Assembly: GCF_030268225.1 (NCBI RefSeq)
Contig: NZ_BSQG01000003.1
Span: 406,991-470,990 of the forward strand
Direction of reading: 5' to 3'
DNA length: 64,000 bases
Source: Nocardiopsis ansamitocini
GTDB taxonomy: Bacteria > Actinomycetota > Actinomycetes > Streptosporangiales > Streptosporangiaceae
Below the pieces are notes generated by a model. The model had not been told where the DNA came from. It worked only from the letters and a program-made list of their open reading frames with translations, and did no database searches. The position numbers and the translations under genes were made by a program. Within the stretch, counting starts at the first letter, position 1. Every line of letters begins with the position of its first letter. This document shows, piece after piece, positions 1 through 9,203 of the stretch.

Positions 1-569
1 AGATCCTCGGCCTCAAGCACGTCGGCACCGCCAACGCCCCTACCAACGTCAACACCGTTGCGGGATACAAGGCCGCCGCTGACGAGTTCAACGTCTTCGG
101 CGCGGCTGCCGCCTCGCGCGGCATCAAGTTCTACCAGCACAACCACGCCGGGGAGTTCGGCTTCGCCACCGACCAGCCCAGCGTCCGCCTCTACGACGTC
201 TTCCTGGAGAACACCGACCCCAACACGGTCTTCCTGGAGATGGACATCTACTGGGCCTTCGCCGGCAAACACCTCTACCCGGGGTTCGAACCGGTGGACT
301 ACGTCAACGCCAACCCCCGGCGCTACCCGCTGTTCCACGTCAAGGACGGCAAGACCAACAACGCCAACAGCAACGGCTACGACATCATCGAGTTCGGCGC
401 CGGTGACCTGCCCTTCCAGAAGTTCTTCAGCTCGCTGCGCACCCGCGGTGCCCACCACGGCATCTGGGAGCAGGACAACGCGGGATCCACCGCGGTCCCG
501 CCCCACCCCGTGGACTCCATCGGCAACGCCGAGCGCAGCTACGACGCGATCTACCGGCTGCGCGGCTAG
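1..569 (+). CDS. Sugar phosphate isomerase/epimerase, 3' part (5' end outside window)
   Basis: The reading frame is open from the window edge (first full codon at base 3) to the stop at 569, giving the last 188 residues. It looks like the C-terminal half of a xylose-isomerase-like TIM barrel (AP endonuclease 2 family). Visible metal- and substrate-site motifs are QHNHAGEF, EMDIYWAF, LFHVKDGK and GIWEQDN, in the order expected for the later beta-strands. Such proteins interconvert or cleave keto-sugars and polyols in the cytoplasm; the exact substrate cannot be read from the sequence. The gene lies 114 bases upstream of a secreted sugar dehydrogenase on the same strand, a pairing that suggests a shared sugar-oxidation role (inference). 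Confidence 0.85.
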   Translation, partial: ILGLKHVGTANAPTNVNTVAGYKAAADEFNVFGAAAASRGIKFYQHNHAGEFGFATDQPSVRLYDVFLENTDPNTVFLEMDIYWAFAGKHLYPGFEPVDYVNANPRRYPLFHVKDGKTNNANSNGYDIIEFGAGDLPFQKFFSSLRTRGAHHGIWEQDNAGSTAVPPHPVDSIGNAERSYDAIYRLRG

Positions 570-683
570 CCCCCCGGCCAACCACCCCGCACCCCCACCC
601 GGCGCCGTTTCCCAGGCGTCCGGGCGTGGCACCCGTGTGCCCGACACCCCCAGGGATCCGTCTCCCGCCAAGGAGCACCCAGC

Positions 684-3467
684 GTGAAATCTGCATCACG
701 ACGTCTGCTCAGCCTGTTCTCCGGGCTGATACTCCTGACCGGTTTCATGGTCGCCGGCCCCACCGCCGCCTTCGCCCATCCCGACGACCCCCACGACGAC
801 GAGCCGGCCCTCGACTGGAACAACTACGAGCGGGTCACCCTCACCAAGAGCGTCGGAGAGCCGATCGACCTGGCCCTCATGCCGGACGGGTCCATCCTGC
901 ACACCGCCCGCAACGGCGAGGTACGCCGAACCGACCCCGCGACCGGGCTCACCAAGATCATCAACACCATCCCGGTCTACGCCAACTCCGAGGACGGCCT
1001 CCAGACGATCCACCTGGACCCCGACTTCGACGAGAACAACTGGGTCTACGTCTTCTACGCACCCCCGTTGGACACCCCGGCCGGTTCCGCCCCCCAGCGG
1101 CTGCCCGCCGGTGCCGACGACTCCTACTGGGACGCGTGGAAGGGCCACAACCAGCTCTCCCGGTTCAAGTGGGACGACAGTGCAGGGGCGCTGGACCTGG
1201 CCAGCGAACAGGTCATCATCGAGGTCGAGGTCCAGCGCGGCCAGTGCTGCCACGTCGCCGGCGACATCGCCTTCGACTCCGCGGGCGACCTCTACCTCGC
1301 CACCGGTGACAACACGCCGGCCTCGGCCCCCGGCGCCAACGGGTACGCGCCCAACAACGACGCCCCCGGCTTCAACCCCGGCTACGACGCGCGTCGTTCG
1401 GCCGGCAACACCAACGACCTGCGCGGCAAGATCCTGCGCATCAGCGTCGAGGACGACGGCTCCTACACGGTCCCCGAAGGCAACCTCTTCGCCCCGGGCA
1501 CCGAGGGAACCCGCCCCGAGATCTACGTGATGGGCCTGCGCAACCCGTTCCGCATGGAGATCGACCCCGCCAACGACGCCCTCCTGTGGGGCGAATACGG
1601 TCCCGACGCCGGGACCGCGAGCGACACCCGCGGCCCCATGGGCTACGTCGAGTGGCAGTCCACCAGCAAGCCGATCAACGGCGGCTGGCCCTACTGCCAC
1701 GGCCCCAACGCCGTCTACAACGAGTGGGACTTCGCCACCTCGACCCCCGGCGAGTGGTTCGACTGCGACGCCCCCGTCAACAACTCCCGTTGGAACACCG
1801 GCCTCACCGACATCGGCGTCCCCGCCACCGAACCGCAGCTCTGGTACGGCGACTCCGACGACGACCAGCCCTGGCCCGAGCTGACCGCCTTCGGCGGCAG
1901 CGGCCAAGGTCCCATGGGCGGCCCGGTCTACCACTACGACCCCGACAACCCCGCCCCGGGCAAGTTCCCCGAGTACTGGGACGGCAAGGCGTTCTTCGGG
2001 GAGTTCTCGCAGAACTACATGGCCGCCTTCGCGATCGACGACCCCGACGGTCCGGTCACCCATATCGAGAACTTCCTGCCCAACGAGCACCTCGACTCGA
2101 TCGTCGCCCCGCCCTGGCGCGGTGTCATGGACTTCGAGTTCGGCCCCGACGGCTCGCTCTACGTGCTGGAGTACGGCACCGGCTTCTTCCGGGAGAACCC
2201 CGACGCCGGCCTCTACCGGATCGACTACGCAGAGGGCGTCAAGGCGCCCACCGGACGCTTCACGGCCACCCCGCGTTCCGGACAGGCGCCGTTGACCGTC
2301 GAGTTCGACGCCTCCACCTCAACCGACCCCGCCGGAAGCGAACTCACCTATGAGTGGGACTTCACCGGCGAGGGCGAGTTCACCGAGACCGGCGTCACCG
2401 CCACCCACACCTACACCGAGAAGGGCGAGTACTTCCCCCGCCTGCGCGTCACCAACGCCGAGGGCAAGTTCAGCCTGGTCTCCCAGACCGTCGTGGTCGG
2501 CAACACCGCCCCCGAGGTCGAGATGATCCTGCCCGTCGACGGCGGTTTCTTCGAGTGGGGCGACGAGGTGCCCTTCGAGTCGGTGATCACCGACCCCGAG
2601 GACGGCGACGACATCAACTGTGACCGCGCCCTGTGGCAGTTCGGCATCGGCCACGACGGTCACGCCCACCCCGGCGGCACCGGCTCCGGCTGCTCGGGCA
2701 CCATCCCCACCCCCTCCGACTCCGACCACGGCGAGACGGAGAACACCTACGGCGTCTTCCTGCTCACCTACACCGACTCCGGTGCCGAAGGCGTCGGGCC
2801 GGCCACCGGTGAGGGTTCCGCCTACATCAACCCCAAGCTGCGCGAGGCCGAATGGGCCGGTGAGATCAACGGCGGCGAGATCGTCAACGACAGCAGCGCC
2901 AGCGGACAGCGCAAGGTCACCGGTCTCGGCGAGGGGGATTGGATCTCCTTCGACCGGTTCAACTTCACCGGCATCAGCGGCGTGACGTTGCGTGCGGCCG
3001 CGGCCCAGAGCGGCACCGTCCAACTCCGGTGGAACGCCGCGGACGGACCGGTGATCGGCGAGGTCGAGTTCGACGAGAACAGCGGCTTCACCAGCGCCTC
3101 CACCTTCCTGGAGAACGCGCCGGACGAGACCGGGACGCTCTACATCAGCGCCAGCGGCGGGATCGACCTGGACTCGCTGATCTTCCGTGGTCACGGAGTC
3201 GCGGTTCCGGTTCCCGCCGGTGACGCCCTGACCGGCCTGGAGGCCCTCGTGGCCGACTCCGGACTCGACCGGAAGGCTGAGAAACTCCTGGGAACCACGC
3301 TCGACGTGGTCTCCCGCCACCACGCCAACGGTCGCACCACCCAGGCCGTCGCGGAACTCCAGAAGTTCCAGAACCAGGCCACGGACGGTACCAACGTCAC
3401 CGACACGGCCCTTGCCGAGGACCTTTTCTGGGCAGCCCAGGGGGTCATCGAGAGCCTCGGCGACTGA
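684..3467 (+). CDS. Secreted PQQ-dependent sugar dehydrogenase with PKD and CBM6-like domains
   Basis: This 927-residue protein starts at a GTG preceded by AAGGAG. A signal peptide (hydrophobic core around residues 10-25, cleavage probably after AFA near 31) predicts export. Residues about 45-515 resemble the soluble glucose/sorbosone dehydrogenase beta-propeller: repeats such as GDIAFDSAGDLYLATGDN and DLRGKILRIS, then EIYVMGLRNPFRMEIDP. A PKD domain follows (about 520-607, with LTYEWDF and THTYTEKGEY), then a CBM6-like beta-sandwich (about 715-838, with GEGDWISFDRFNF and GGIDLDSLIF). The C-terminal ~80 residues are helical and may be a spacer or wall-associated module. It probably oxidises sugars outside the cell while bound to polysaccharide. 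The family prediction is firm; the substrate is unknown. Confidence 0.9.
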   Translation: MKSASRRLLSLFSGLILLTGFMVAGPTAAFAHPDDPHDDEPALDWNNYERVTLTKSVGEPIDLALMPDGSILHTARNGEVRRTDPATGLTKIINTIPVYANSEDGLQTIHLDPDFDENNWVYVFYAPPLDTPAGSAPQRLPAGADDSYWDAWKGHNQLSRFKWDDSAGALDLASEQVIIEVEVQRGQCCHVAGDIAFDSAGDLYLATGDNTPASAPGANGYAPNNDAPGFNPGYDARRSAGNTNDLRGKILRISVEDDGSYTVPEGNLFAPGTEGTRPEIYVMGLRNPFRMEIDPANDALLWGEYGPDAGTASDTRGPMGYVEWQSTSKPINGGWPYCHGPNAVYNEWDFATSTPGEWFDCDAPVNNSRWNTGLTDIGVPATEPQLWYGDSDDDQPWPELTAFGGSGQGPMGGPVYHYDPDNPAPGKFPEYWDGKAFFGEFSQNYMAAFAIDDPDGPVTHIENFLPNEHLDSIVAPPWRGVMDFEFGPDGSLYVLEYGTGFFRENPDAGLYRIDYAEGVKAPTGRFTATPRSGQAPLTVEFDASTSTDPAGSELTYEWDFTGEGEFTETGVTATHTYTEKGEYFPRLRVTNAEGKFSLVSQTVVVGNTAPEVEMILPVDGGFFEWGDEVPFESVITDPEDGDDINCDRALWQFGIGHDGHAHPGGTGSGCSGTIPTPSDSDHGETENTYGVFLLTYTDSGAEGVGPATGEGSAYINPKLREAEWAGEINGGEIVNDSSASGQRKVTGLGEGDWISFDRFNFTGISGVTLRAAAAQSGTVQLRWNAADGPVIGEVEFDENSGFTSASTFLENAPDETGTLYISASGGIDLDSLIFRGHGVAVPVPAGDALTGLEALVADSGLDRKAEKLLGTTLDVVSRHHANGRTTQAVAELQKFQNQATDGTNVTDTALAEDLFWAAQGVIESLGD

Positions 3468-3486
3468 CCTTCCGCCCCCTACCGCA

Positions 3487-3518
3487 GCCGCCCGGACTAC
3501 CGGTACAGTCCGGGCGGC
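3487..3518 (+). terminator. Terminator after the sugar dehydrogenase
   Basis: A perfect 12-bp inverted repeat, GCCGCCCGGACT (3487-3498) and AGTCCGGGCGGC (3507-3518), flanks an 8-base loop 19 bases after the stop. It has no T-tract, which is common for actinobacterial terminators. Confidence 0.7.
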
Positions 3519-3588
3519 ACCTCCGGCCTCAAGGGCTACTCGGGACCGGGATCCCCCACATGTGTTCTGTCCAGAAAGGGACACCCCC

Positions 3589-4554
3589 ATGAAGCTTCGA
3601 AGCATCGTCGCCGCCACCTCGTTGTTCACCATCGGAGGCATGGGCCTCTTCGCAGCCCCCGCTAGCGCCGACCTCGTCACCACCTGCAACGGCGTCGGCG
3701 GCGCGGTCACCGTCCCGGGTGACCTCATCGTCCAGGCCGGCAAGTCCTGCTCCCTCACCGGCACCACCGTCGAGGGCAACGTCACGGTGCGCGCCGGTGC
3801 CGACCTCGTCGTCAACGGCGGAACCTTCAAGGGCAACGTCACCGTCCAGGAGGACGGCTACTTCGACGCGGTGGACACCACCATCTCCAACGCCGTCACC
3901 GCTCGTAGCGCGTTTGGCACCTACCTGGAGGACAGCTCGCTGGGGGCCAACCTGCGCGCCGTCCCCATCGCCGGATCCGACGTGAGCGGTTTCGTCTTCG
4001 GCGTCGGCTCCAGCGTCGGCGGCGCCGTCAACGCCACCACCGGCGACCTCTTCCTCGACGGGGCCACGGTCAGCGGTGCGGTCACCGCCGACGGCACCGG
4101 CTACGCCGACATCTACGACACCGTCGTCAACGGCAACCTGCGCATCGCCAACAACGCCGACGGCAGCGTGTTCTGCGGCGGCGAGGTGTACGGGGGCGCC
4201 ACCTACATCAACAACTCCAGCATCGTGCAGGTCGGGTCGGACGGTCCCGCGTCCGCCTGCTCCGACGTCAGCTACTGGGACAAGAACGTCACTATTCGCG
4301 ACAACACCGCCACCATCCACGTCGACAACAACATCGTTCGCGGCAACCTGACCGCGCAGGGCAACTCCCCGGCCGCGCTCGCGGGCGAGAACAACCGCGT
4401 GCGTGGGACGATTACCGGGGACCTTGGCACCATCGGTTCCGGCTTCGCGGCCCGCATGGCCCAGGTCGACCACTCCGCTGAGCTCGAGGCCAAGGCCGAG
4501 GAGCGCCGCGGCGAGGCCAAGGCCGACGCCAAGCAGGCCGGTAAGGCCTTCTAG
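3589..4554 (+). CDS. Secreted beta-helix-like repeat protein of unknown function
   Basis: The ATG at 3589 follows AGAAAGGG and gives a 321-residue protein with a clear signal peptide ending near ASA (about residue 26). An upstream in-frame extension lacks a signal peptide and is unlikely. The mature part is built of short repeated strands such as GNVTV, GNLRI, GAVTA and GNLTA. This is the spacing of a right-handed beta-helix or polymer-forming fold, with Asp, Asn and Thr at the turns. A few cysteines (CNGVG, SCSL, FCGG, SACSD) could form disulphides. The last ~30 residues change to a charged helix rich in Ala, Lys and Glu. It probably acts outside the cell. It stands between two hairpin terminators, so it is likely monocistronic. 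I do not recognise a specific family. Confidence 0.8.
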   Translation: MKLRSIVAATSLFTIGGMGLFAAPASADLVTTCNGVGGAVTVPGDLIVQAGKSCSLTGTTVEGNVTVRAGADLVVNGGTFKGNVTVQEDGYFDAVDTTISNAVTARSAFGTYLEDSSLGANLRAVPIAGSDVSGFVFGVGSSVGGAVNATTGDLFLDGATVSGAVTADGTGYADIYDTVVNGNLRIANNADGSVFCGGEVYGGATYINNSSIVQVGSDGPASACSDVSYWDKNVTIRDNTATIHVDNNIVRGNLTAQGNSPAALAGENNRVRGTITGDLGTIGSGFAARMAQVDHSAELEAKAEERRGEAKADAKQAGKAF

Positions 4555-4582
4555 CACTCGGGCCGGGGCCTGTTCGCCCGGA

Positions 4583-4606
4583 GGGCTCCCGCTTCGGCGG
4601 GAGCCC
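4583..4606 (+). terminator. UUCG-loop terminator
   Basis: A perfect 10-bp stem, GGGCTCCCGC and GCGGGAGCCC, closes a TTCG tetraloop 28 bases after the preceding stop codon. This is a classic stable intrinsic hairpin. Confidence 0.85.
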
Positions 4607-4720
4607 GATCGCGGTCCGGGAAGCCCCGGACCGCGCACACACTAGGGGTGGATATTGCTCGGGGGACAGGACACCGATCGGGCCTGGGCCGCACCGGAAC
4701 AGGTGTGGCAGGATGCACAT

Positions 4721-5917
4721 GTGGCTGCAACGCTCGCCAGTAGGGCGGAGACCCGCACCCAGGCCCGTATCCTGCGGTTGCTCCGTGACGAGGGGCCGCT
4801 CTCGCGCGCCGAACTCGCCGACCGGCTCCAGGTGTCGCGCACCACGGTCGCCGCCGAAGTCGGGCGCCTCACCGAACTCGAACTCGCCGAGGACGCCGGA
4901 CCGGCCTCCTCCCGGGGCGGACGCCGTTCCACGATCGTGGACTTTCGCGCAGACCTCTGCTTCGCAGGCATCGACATCGGCGCCACTTCACTCAACATCG
5001 CCGTCACCGACGGGCGACTGGCCATCCTGGCCCGCGCCACCGAGACCATCGACGTCCGGCAAGGGCCCGAGGTGGTCCTGCCCAAAGCGCTGCGCGCCAT
5101 CCGTGACCTGCTCGCCGGCCTCAACCGGCCGCACCGCCTGGTGGGCGCCGGGGTCGGGGTTCCGGGGCCGGTCGACTTCCACCGCGGTGTCCCGGTGTCA
5201 CCACCGATAATGCCCGGCTGGGACGGCTACCCCGTCCGGGACGCCCTGGCCCGGGAACTCGGCTGCCCCGTCCAGTTGGACAACGACGTCAACGTGATGG
5301 CGCTGGGGGAGCACCACTCCGGTGTCGCCCGCTCGGCGCACGACTTCCTGTTCGTCAAGATCGGCACCGGCATCGGCTGCGGGATCATGGTCGACGGCCA
5401 TATCTACCGTGGTGTCCACGGTTGCGCCGGCGACATCGGCCACATGACCGTCGAGGAAACCGGTCCGGTGTGTGCCTGCGGGGAGAAAGGCTGCCTGGAG
5501 GCCATGTTCGGCGGGGCCGCACTGGCCCGCGACGCCACCATCGCCGCCCGCGCGGGCCGTTCCCCCGCCCTGTTGGCCCGCCTGCAGGAAAACGGGGTGC
5601 TCACGGCCGCGGACGTGGGCGAGGCCGCCGGGCGCGGCGACCCCTGCGCGGTGCGCATGGTGCGCGACGGCGGACAGAGGGTGGGCCTCACCCTGGCCGG
5701 ACTGGTGTCCTTCATCAACCCCGGCATGATCGTGATCGGTGGCAGGGTCGCCGACCTCGGACACCTGCTGCTCTCCGAGATCCGCGGGGTCGTCTACCGC
5801 CGTTCCCTGCCCCTCGCCACCCAGAACATGCCCATCGTCCTCAGCGAACTGGGTCCGGACGCGGGAGTCGTGGGTGCCGCGCGCATGGTCAGCGAAGCGG
5901 TGTACGCGGCGGAGTGA
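4721..5917 (+). CDS. ROK family transcriptional regulator
   Basis: This is a ROK repressor of about 398 residues. An N-terminal winged helix-turn-helix (residues about 5-65, containing ARILRLLRDEGPLSRAELA and LQVSRTTVAAEVGRL) is followed by a sugar-kinase-like ROK domain. Visible motifs are the phosphate-1 loop GIDIGATSLNIAVTDG, GVGVPGPVD, the sugar-site LDNDVNVMALGEH, GTGIGCGI and the zinc motif CACGEKGCLEAMFGG. The GTG at 4721 is chosen because AGGA lies 7 bases upstream; in-frame GTG 4703 and TTG 4655 are alternatives. ROK regulators bind DNA and are released by a sugar. Its position beside sugar-oxidation genes suggests it controls sugar use nearby (inference). The effector is not predictable. 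Confidence 0.9.
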   Translation: MAATLASRAETRTQARILRLLRDEGPLSRAELADRLQVSRTTVAAEVGRLTELELAEDAGPASSRGGRRSTIVDFRADLCFAGIDIGATSLNIAVTDGRLAILARATETIDVRQGPEVVLPKALRAIRDLLAGLNRPHRLVGAGVGVPGPVDFHRGVPVSPPIMPGWDGYPVRDALARELGCPVQLDNDVNVMALGEHHSGVARSAHDFLFVKIGTGIGCGIMVDGHIYRGVHGCAGDIGHMTVEETGPVCACGEKGCLEAMFGGAALARDATIAARAGRSPALLARLQENGVLTAADVGEAAGRGDPCAVRMVRDGGQRVGLTLAGLVSFINPGMIVIGGRVADLGHLLLSEIRGVVYRRSLPLATQNMPIVLSELGPDAGVVGAARMVSEAVYAAE

Positions 5918-5970
5918 GTACCGCCCGCCGGTTCTTCAGCCGACGGGCCGGTACCCAGAACGGGGCACGC

Positions 5971-7014
5971 TCAGCCGGCCGAGCCGTCACGGCTGCCACT
6001 GTTCTTCCAACGCTCGGCGACGCTGTCGAAGATCTTGCCGCCGGTGCTGGCCGCGCTGCCGGCCACGTCGCGCAGCGTTCCCACCAACGGGTCGGTCGTG
6101 CGCGACCAGGACTCACGGTAGGAGTCCGCGGCGTTGCGCACCTCGTCGCCGATCTTGGCGTCCTTGTCGCTGTCCCGCCGCGGGTACTCGCCGTTGATGA
6201 TGCGGTTGTAGGAGCCGTCCTTGATCCAGCGGTCCAGTTCGGCCAGGCGAACGACCGCGAACGGGTGGGTCTGGCCCTGGGTGATGAGCAGTTTGAGGAA
6301 CCCGTCGCGCACGTCGCCGGCGGCGTCGTACTCCTTGGCCTGCTCCAGGAACGCGTCGGCGTTCATCTGGGCCAGCCGGGAGCCGCCCGCCATCTTCATC
6401 AGGGCGCGCTTCGCGGCGTCGGGGTCCTGGGCTGCCAGCAGGCCTGCGCGGTCGCACGACAGTTCGGACTTGCGGTACCACTCCTCCAGCGCTGCCACGA
6501 TCGCGCGCAGGCCGATGTAGCCCAGCGGGATCCAGGCCACCCGTGCGGCGAGGCGGATCAGGGCGAGCAGCATCGTGCGGTACACGGCGTGCCCGGACAG
6601 GATGTGGCCGACCTCGTGGCCGACCACGAAGCGCTGCTCGGAGGCGTCCAGGAGGTCGAACAGTCCGCTGGTCATGACGATGAAGGGCTTGCTGCTGCCG
6701 ATCGCCATGGCGTTGGGCTGCGGGTTCATCTGGATATAGAGCTCGGGGACCTCGTCCAGGTCGAGGACGTAGGCGGCGTCGCGGACGTAGTCGTAGACGT
6801 CGGGGAACTGCTGTTCGCTCACCCGTACCGCGCTGCCCAGGAACATCAGGCGCAGGGCACGTTCGTTGAACAGTCCGGACATTCGTTTGAAGACCTCGTC
6901 GAATCCACGCAGCGACCGCAGCGCGACGAGTGCGCCGCGGTCCGCCGGGTGCTCGTAGGCCCGTGAGGAGATTGCTGGGAGACGAACGCGAGTGCGGTCA
7001 GGAGTAGTCGACAT
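5971..7014 (-). CDS. M48 family zinc metalloprotease
   Basis: This is a 347-residue HtpX-like peptidase. The zinc motif HEVGH is at residues 133-137 in VGHEVGHILSGH, and the third ligand is probably the Glu in KSELSCDRAG around 176. A hydrophobic stretch (about residues 145-170) just after the active site suggests membrane association. Members of this family degrade misfolded membrane or cell-envelope proteins; a specific substrate is not evident. The ATG at 7014 opens the conserved part. The frame continues upstream with another ATG that would add about 13 residues. It is transcribed divergently from nadD, with about 136 bases between the two starts. Confidence 0.88.
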   Translation of the reverse strand: MSTTPDRTRVRLPAISSRAYEHPADRGALVALRSLRGFDEVFKRMSGLFNERALRLMFLGSAVRVSEQQFPDVYDYVRDAAYVLDLDEVPELYIQMNPQPNAMAIGSSKPFIVMTSGLFDLLDASEQRFVVGHEVGHILSGHAVYRTMLLALIRLAARVAWIPLGYIGLRAIVAALEEWYRKSELSCDRAGLLAAQDPDAAKRALMKMAGGSRLAQMNADAFLEQAKEYDAAGDVRDGFLKLLITQGQTHPFAVVRLAELDRWIKDGSYNRIINGEYPRRDSDKDAKIGDEVRNAADSYRESWSRTTDPLVGTLRDVAGSAASTGGKIFDSVAERWKNSGSRDGSAG

Positions 7015-7139
7015 GCCCGCATGGTATGTGCCGTCCACGCGCAAATCCATGATTTTCGCGAACGAGATATGACGCGATTCGCGGAGCGGTTTTGCGTACC
7101 TCCGGTGGGGGCGCGCGACAGTTCGACGGACATGCGGGC

Positions 7140-7145
7140 TAATCT
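7140..7145 (+). promoter_or_regulatory. Probable -10 element of nadD (leaderless)
   Basis: TAATCT lies five bases before the GTG at 7151, so transcription would begin at or next to the start codon. No ribosome binding site is seen. The -35 is weak (GACAGT-like near 7117). Confidence 0.4.
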
Positions 7146-7150
7146 CTGCG

Positions 7151-7843
7151 GTGAGCAGCCCATCCCGACCAATCGGGGACGAACCGAAAGTGATGGCCGT
7201 GCCCAAGCAGAAGACGAACGTGAAGCCGAGCGAGACCCGGCCCACCGGAGCCCCGCGCCGGGTCGGCATCATGGGCGGCACCTTCGACCCGATCCACCAC
7301 GGACACCTGGTGGCCGGGAGTGAGGTGGCCCACTTCTTCAACCTGGACGAGGTCCTCTTCGTCCCGGCCGGTCAGCCCTGGCAGAAGGAAGAAGACAAGG
7401 TCACCCCGGCCGAGCATCGCTACCTGATGACGGTCATCGCCACCGCGGAGAACCCCCAGTTCCGGGTCAGCCGCATGGAGATCGAGCGCGCGGGGCCCAC
7501 CTACACCATCGACACACTGCGTCAGATGCGCCAGTACTACGGCGCTGACGTGGAGCTTTTCTTCATCACCGGCGCGGACGCCCTGGGCGCTATTCTGAGC
7601 TGGCACAACGTGGATGAACTCTTTGAACTCGCGCATTTCGTAGGCTGTAACCGTCCTGGACACCGGCTCGCCGATCCCGGACTGCCGGAAGGCAAGGTCA
7701 GCCTGGTGGAGATCCCCGCGTTGGCCATCTCCTCGACCGAGTGCCGTGAGCGCGTCCGCAAGGGCGAGCCCATCTGGTACCTGGTGCCCGATGGCATCGT
7801 CCGATACATCAACAAGACAGGGCTCTACCTCGGCGACGAGTAA
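7151..7843 (+). CDS. nadD: Nicotinate-nucleotide adenylyltransferase
   Basis: NadD transfers AMP from ATP to nicotinate mononucleotide in NAD synthesis in the cytoplasm. The nucleotidyltransferase signature [11 protein letters not shown] (first dinucleotide-binding motif), the central [13 protein letters not shown] and the [13 protein letters not shown] motif near the C-terminus identify it clearly. The length (230 residues from GTG 7151, or 216 from ATG 7193) is normal. GTG 7151 sits five bases after a TAATCT -10, suggesting a leaderless message; ATG 7193 has only a weak GAAAG before it. It is followed 67 bases later by rsfS and then a histidine phosphatase, the usual actinobacterial order nadD-rsfS-gpm. 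Confidence 0.93.
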   Translation: MSSPSRPIGDEPKVMAVPKQKTNVKPSETRPTGAPRRVGIMGGTFDPIHHGHLVAGSEVAHFFNLDEVLFVPAGQPWQKEEDKVTPAEHRYLMTVIATAENPQFRVSRMEIERAGPTYTIDTLRQMRQYYGADVELFFITGADALGAILSWHNVDELFELAHFVGCNRPGHRLADPGLPEGKVSLVEIPALAISSTECRERVRKGEPIWYLVPDGIVRYINKTGLYLGDE

Positions 7844-7909
7844 GGGGCGGCGCCAGCCGCTCCCGTGCGACCGCTCGCCGACAGAGCCCACTGGAGGCAG
7901 CAACCCCTC

Positions 7910-8311
7910 GTGACCGCCACTGACCGGGCCGTCGAGCTCGTGAACATCGCCGCGTCGGCCGCGGCTGAGAAACTCGCCCAGGAGATCATCGCCTACGACG
8001 TCAGCGAACAGCTGGCGATCACCGATGCCTTCGTCCTGTGCTCCGCACCCAACGACCGGCAGGTCCGCTCCATCGTCGACGAGATCGAGGACCGCCTGCG
8101 CGAGTCCGGCGCCAAGCCGGTCCGCCGCGAGGGCGAGCGCGACGGCCGCTGGGTGCTGCTGGACTACGTGGAGATCGTCGTCCACGTCCAGCACGAAGAA
8201 GAACGCGGCTTCTACGGCCTTGAGCGCCTGTGGAAGGACTGCCCCGAGATCACGCTGCCCAAGGGGTCGCGCGGCGCCGCCCGCGAGGCCCAGGACAGCG
8301 ACGTCAGCTGA
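7910..8311 (+). CDS. rsfS: Ribosome silencing factor RsfS
   Basis: This 133-residue DUF143/RsfS protein binds ribosomal protein L14 on the large subunit and blocks subunit joining during starvation. Conserved stretches include AEKLAQEIIAYDVS, ITDAFVLCSAPNDRQVRSI and RWVLLDYVEIVVHVQHEEERGFYGLERLW. The GTG at 7910 is preceded by GGAGG, whereas the longer upstream frame lacks family similarity. It is co-oriented with nadD and the phosphatase and probably in one operon. Confidence 0.94.
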   Translation: MTATDRAVELVNIAASAAAEKLAQEIIAYDVSEQLAITDAFVLCSAPNDRQVRSIVDEIEDRLRESGAKPVRREGERDGRWVLLDYVEIVVHVQHEEERGFYGLERLWKDCPEITLPKGSRGAAREAQDSDVS

Positions 8312-8342
8312 TCCACGCCCCCGACCCCCCAGGAGCGCACCT

Positions 8343-8969
8343 GTGACCCAAACCCGTCGCATCATCTGCTGGCGTCACGGACAGACCGACTGGAACGTCG
8401 AATCCCGTTTCCAGGGCCAGACCGACATCCCGCTCAACGAGCAGGGCGTCGCCCAGGCCGAGCGCGCCGCCAGCCTACTGGCGACGCTGCAGCCCGACGC
8501 GATCATCGCCTCCGACCTCCAGCGCGCCGCCGACACCGGCGCCGCACTGGCACGGCTCACCGGGCTCACCGTCGAGCACGACCCGGGCCTGCGCGAACGG
8601 TTCGGCGGGCCCTGGGAGGGGCTCACCCGGGACGAGATCTCGGCCAACTGGCCCGAGCAGCACCGCAGGATGGACATCCCCGGCGGCGAGTCGATGCCCG
8701 ACGTCGGCGCCCGGGTGGCCGAGGTGATCGTGCGCGGGCTGGAGAAGGTGCCCGACAACGGGCTGCTCGTGGTCGCCAGCCACGGAGCCGCCCTACGAGC
8801 CGGCATCCACACCATGTTGGGGCTTCCCGAGGACCAGCTGGAGGCGCTCGGTTCGCTGAGCAACTGCGCCTGGTCGGTGCTCGGGCCGCGCCGCCTGGGC
8901 GGATGGAGGCTGCTGGAGCACAACGCCGGCACGCTGCCGGAGGGGACGGTCCTCGGCGACGACGGGTGA
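8343..8969 (+). CDS. Histidine phosphatase family protein (phosphoglycerate mutase-like)
   Basis: This 208-residue protein is a branch-1 histidine phosphatase. The catalytic WRHGQTDWN motif lies near residue 11, followed by FQGQTDIPLNEQG, the acid residue in ERFGGPWEGLT, and the second His in VVASHGAALRAGI. The GTG start at 8343 follows AGGAG. Such enzymes dephosphorylate small metabolites; in this nadD-rsfS setting they are usually annotated as phosphoglycerate mutase-like, but the substrate is unknown. Confidence 0.9.
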   Translation: MTQTRRIICWRHGQTDWNVESRFQGQTDIPLNEQGVAQAERAASLLATLQPDAIIASDLQRAADTGAALARLTGLTVEHDPGLRERFGGPWEGLTRDEISANWPEQHRRMDIPGGESMPDVGARVAEVIVRGLEKVPDNGLLVVASHGAALRAGIHTMLGLPEDQLEALGSLSNCAWSVLGPRRLGGWRLLEHNAGTLPEGTVLGDDG

Positions 8970-9048
8970 CCCGTTTCGACGAACAGGCGGATCTCCGCTA
9001 TTGTTCAGGGAGTCGGCAGGGGCGAGAGCCTCCGCCCGGCTCCCGCAA

Positions 9049-9121
9049 GGGGCTATGGCGCAGTTGGTAGCGCGCTTCCATGGCATGGAAGAGGTCTGGG
9101 GTTCGAATCCCCATAGCTCCA
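9049..9121 (+). tRNA. tRNA-Ala (anticodon GGC), copy 1
   Basis: A full cloverleaf of 73 bases is visible. The acceptor stem GGGGCTA pairs with TAGCTCC and includes the G3-U70 pair that marks alanine tRNAs. The anticodon stem CTTCC/GGAAG encloses loop ATGGCAT (anticodon GGC), and the T arm is TGGGG TTCGAAT CCCCA. CCA is not encoded. Confidence 0.97.
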
Positions 9122-9203
9122 CTCGACTCCGAGACGGCCTTGCTCGGGGGACTTCGTCCTCCGAGCCGGGTCGTTTCGTCGTTTCTGCTGGGGGGCGACC
9201 CCC

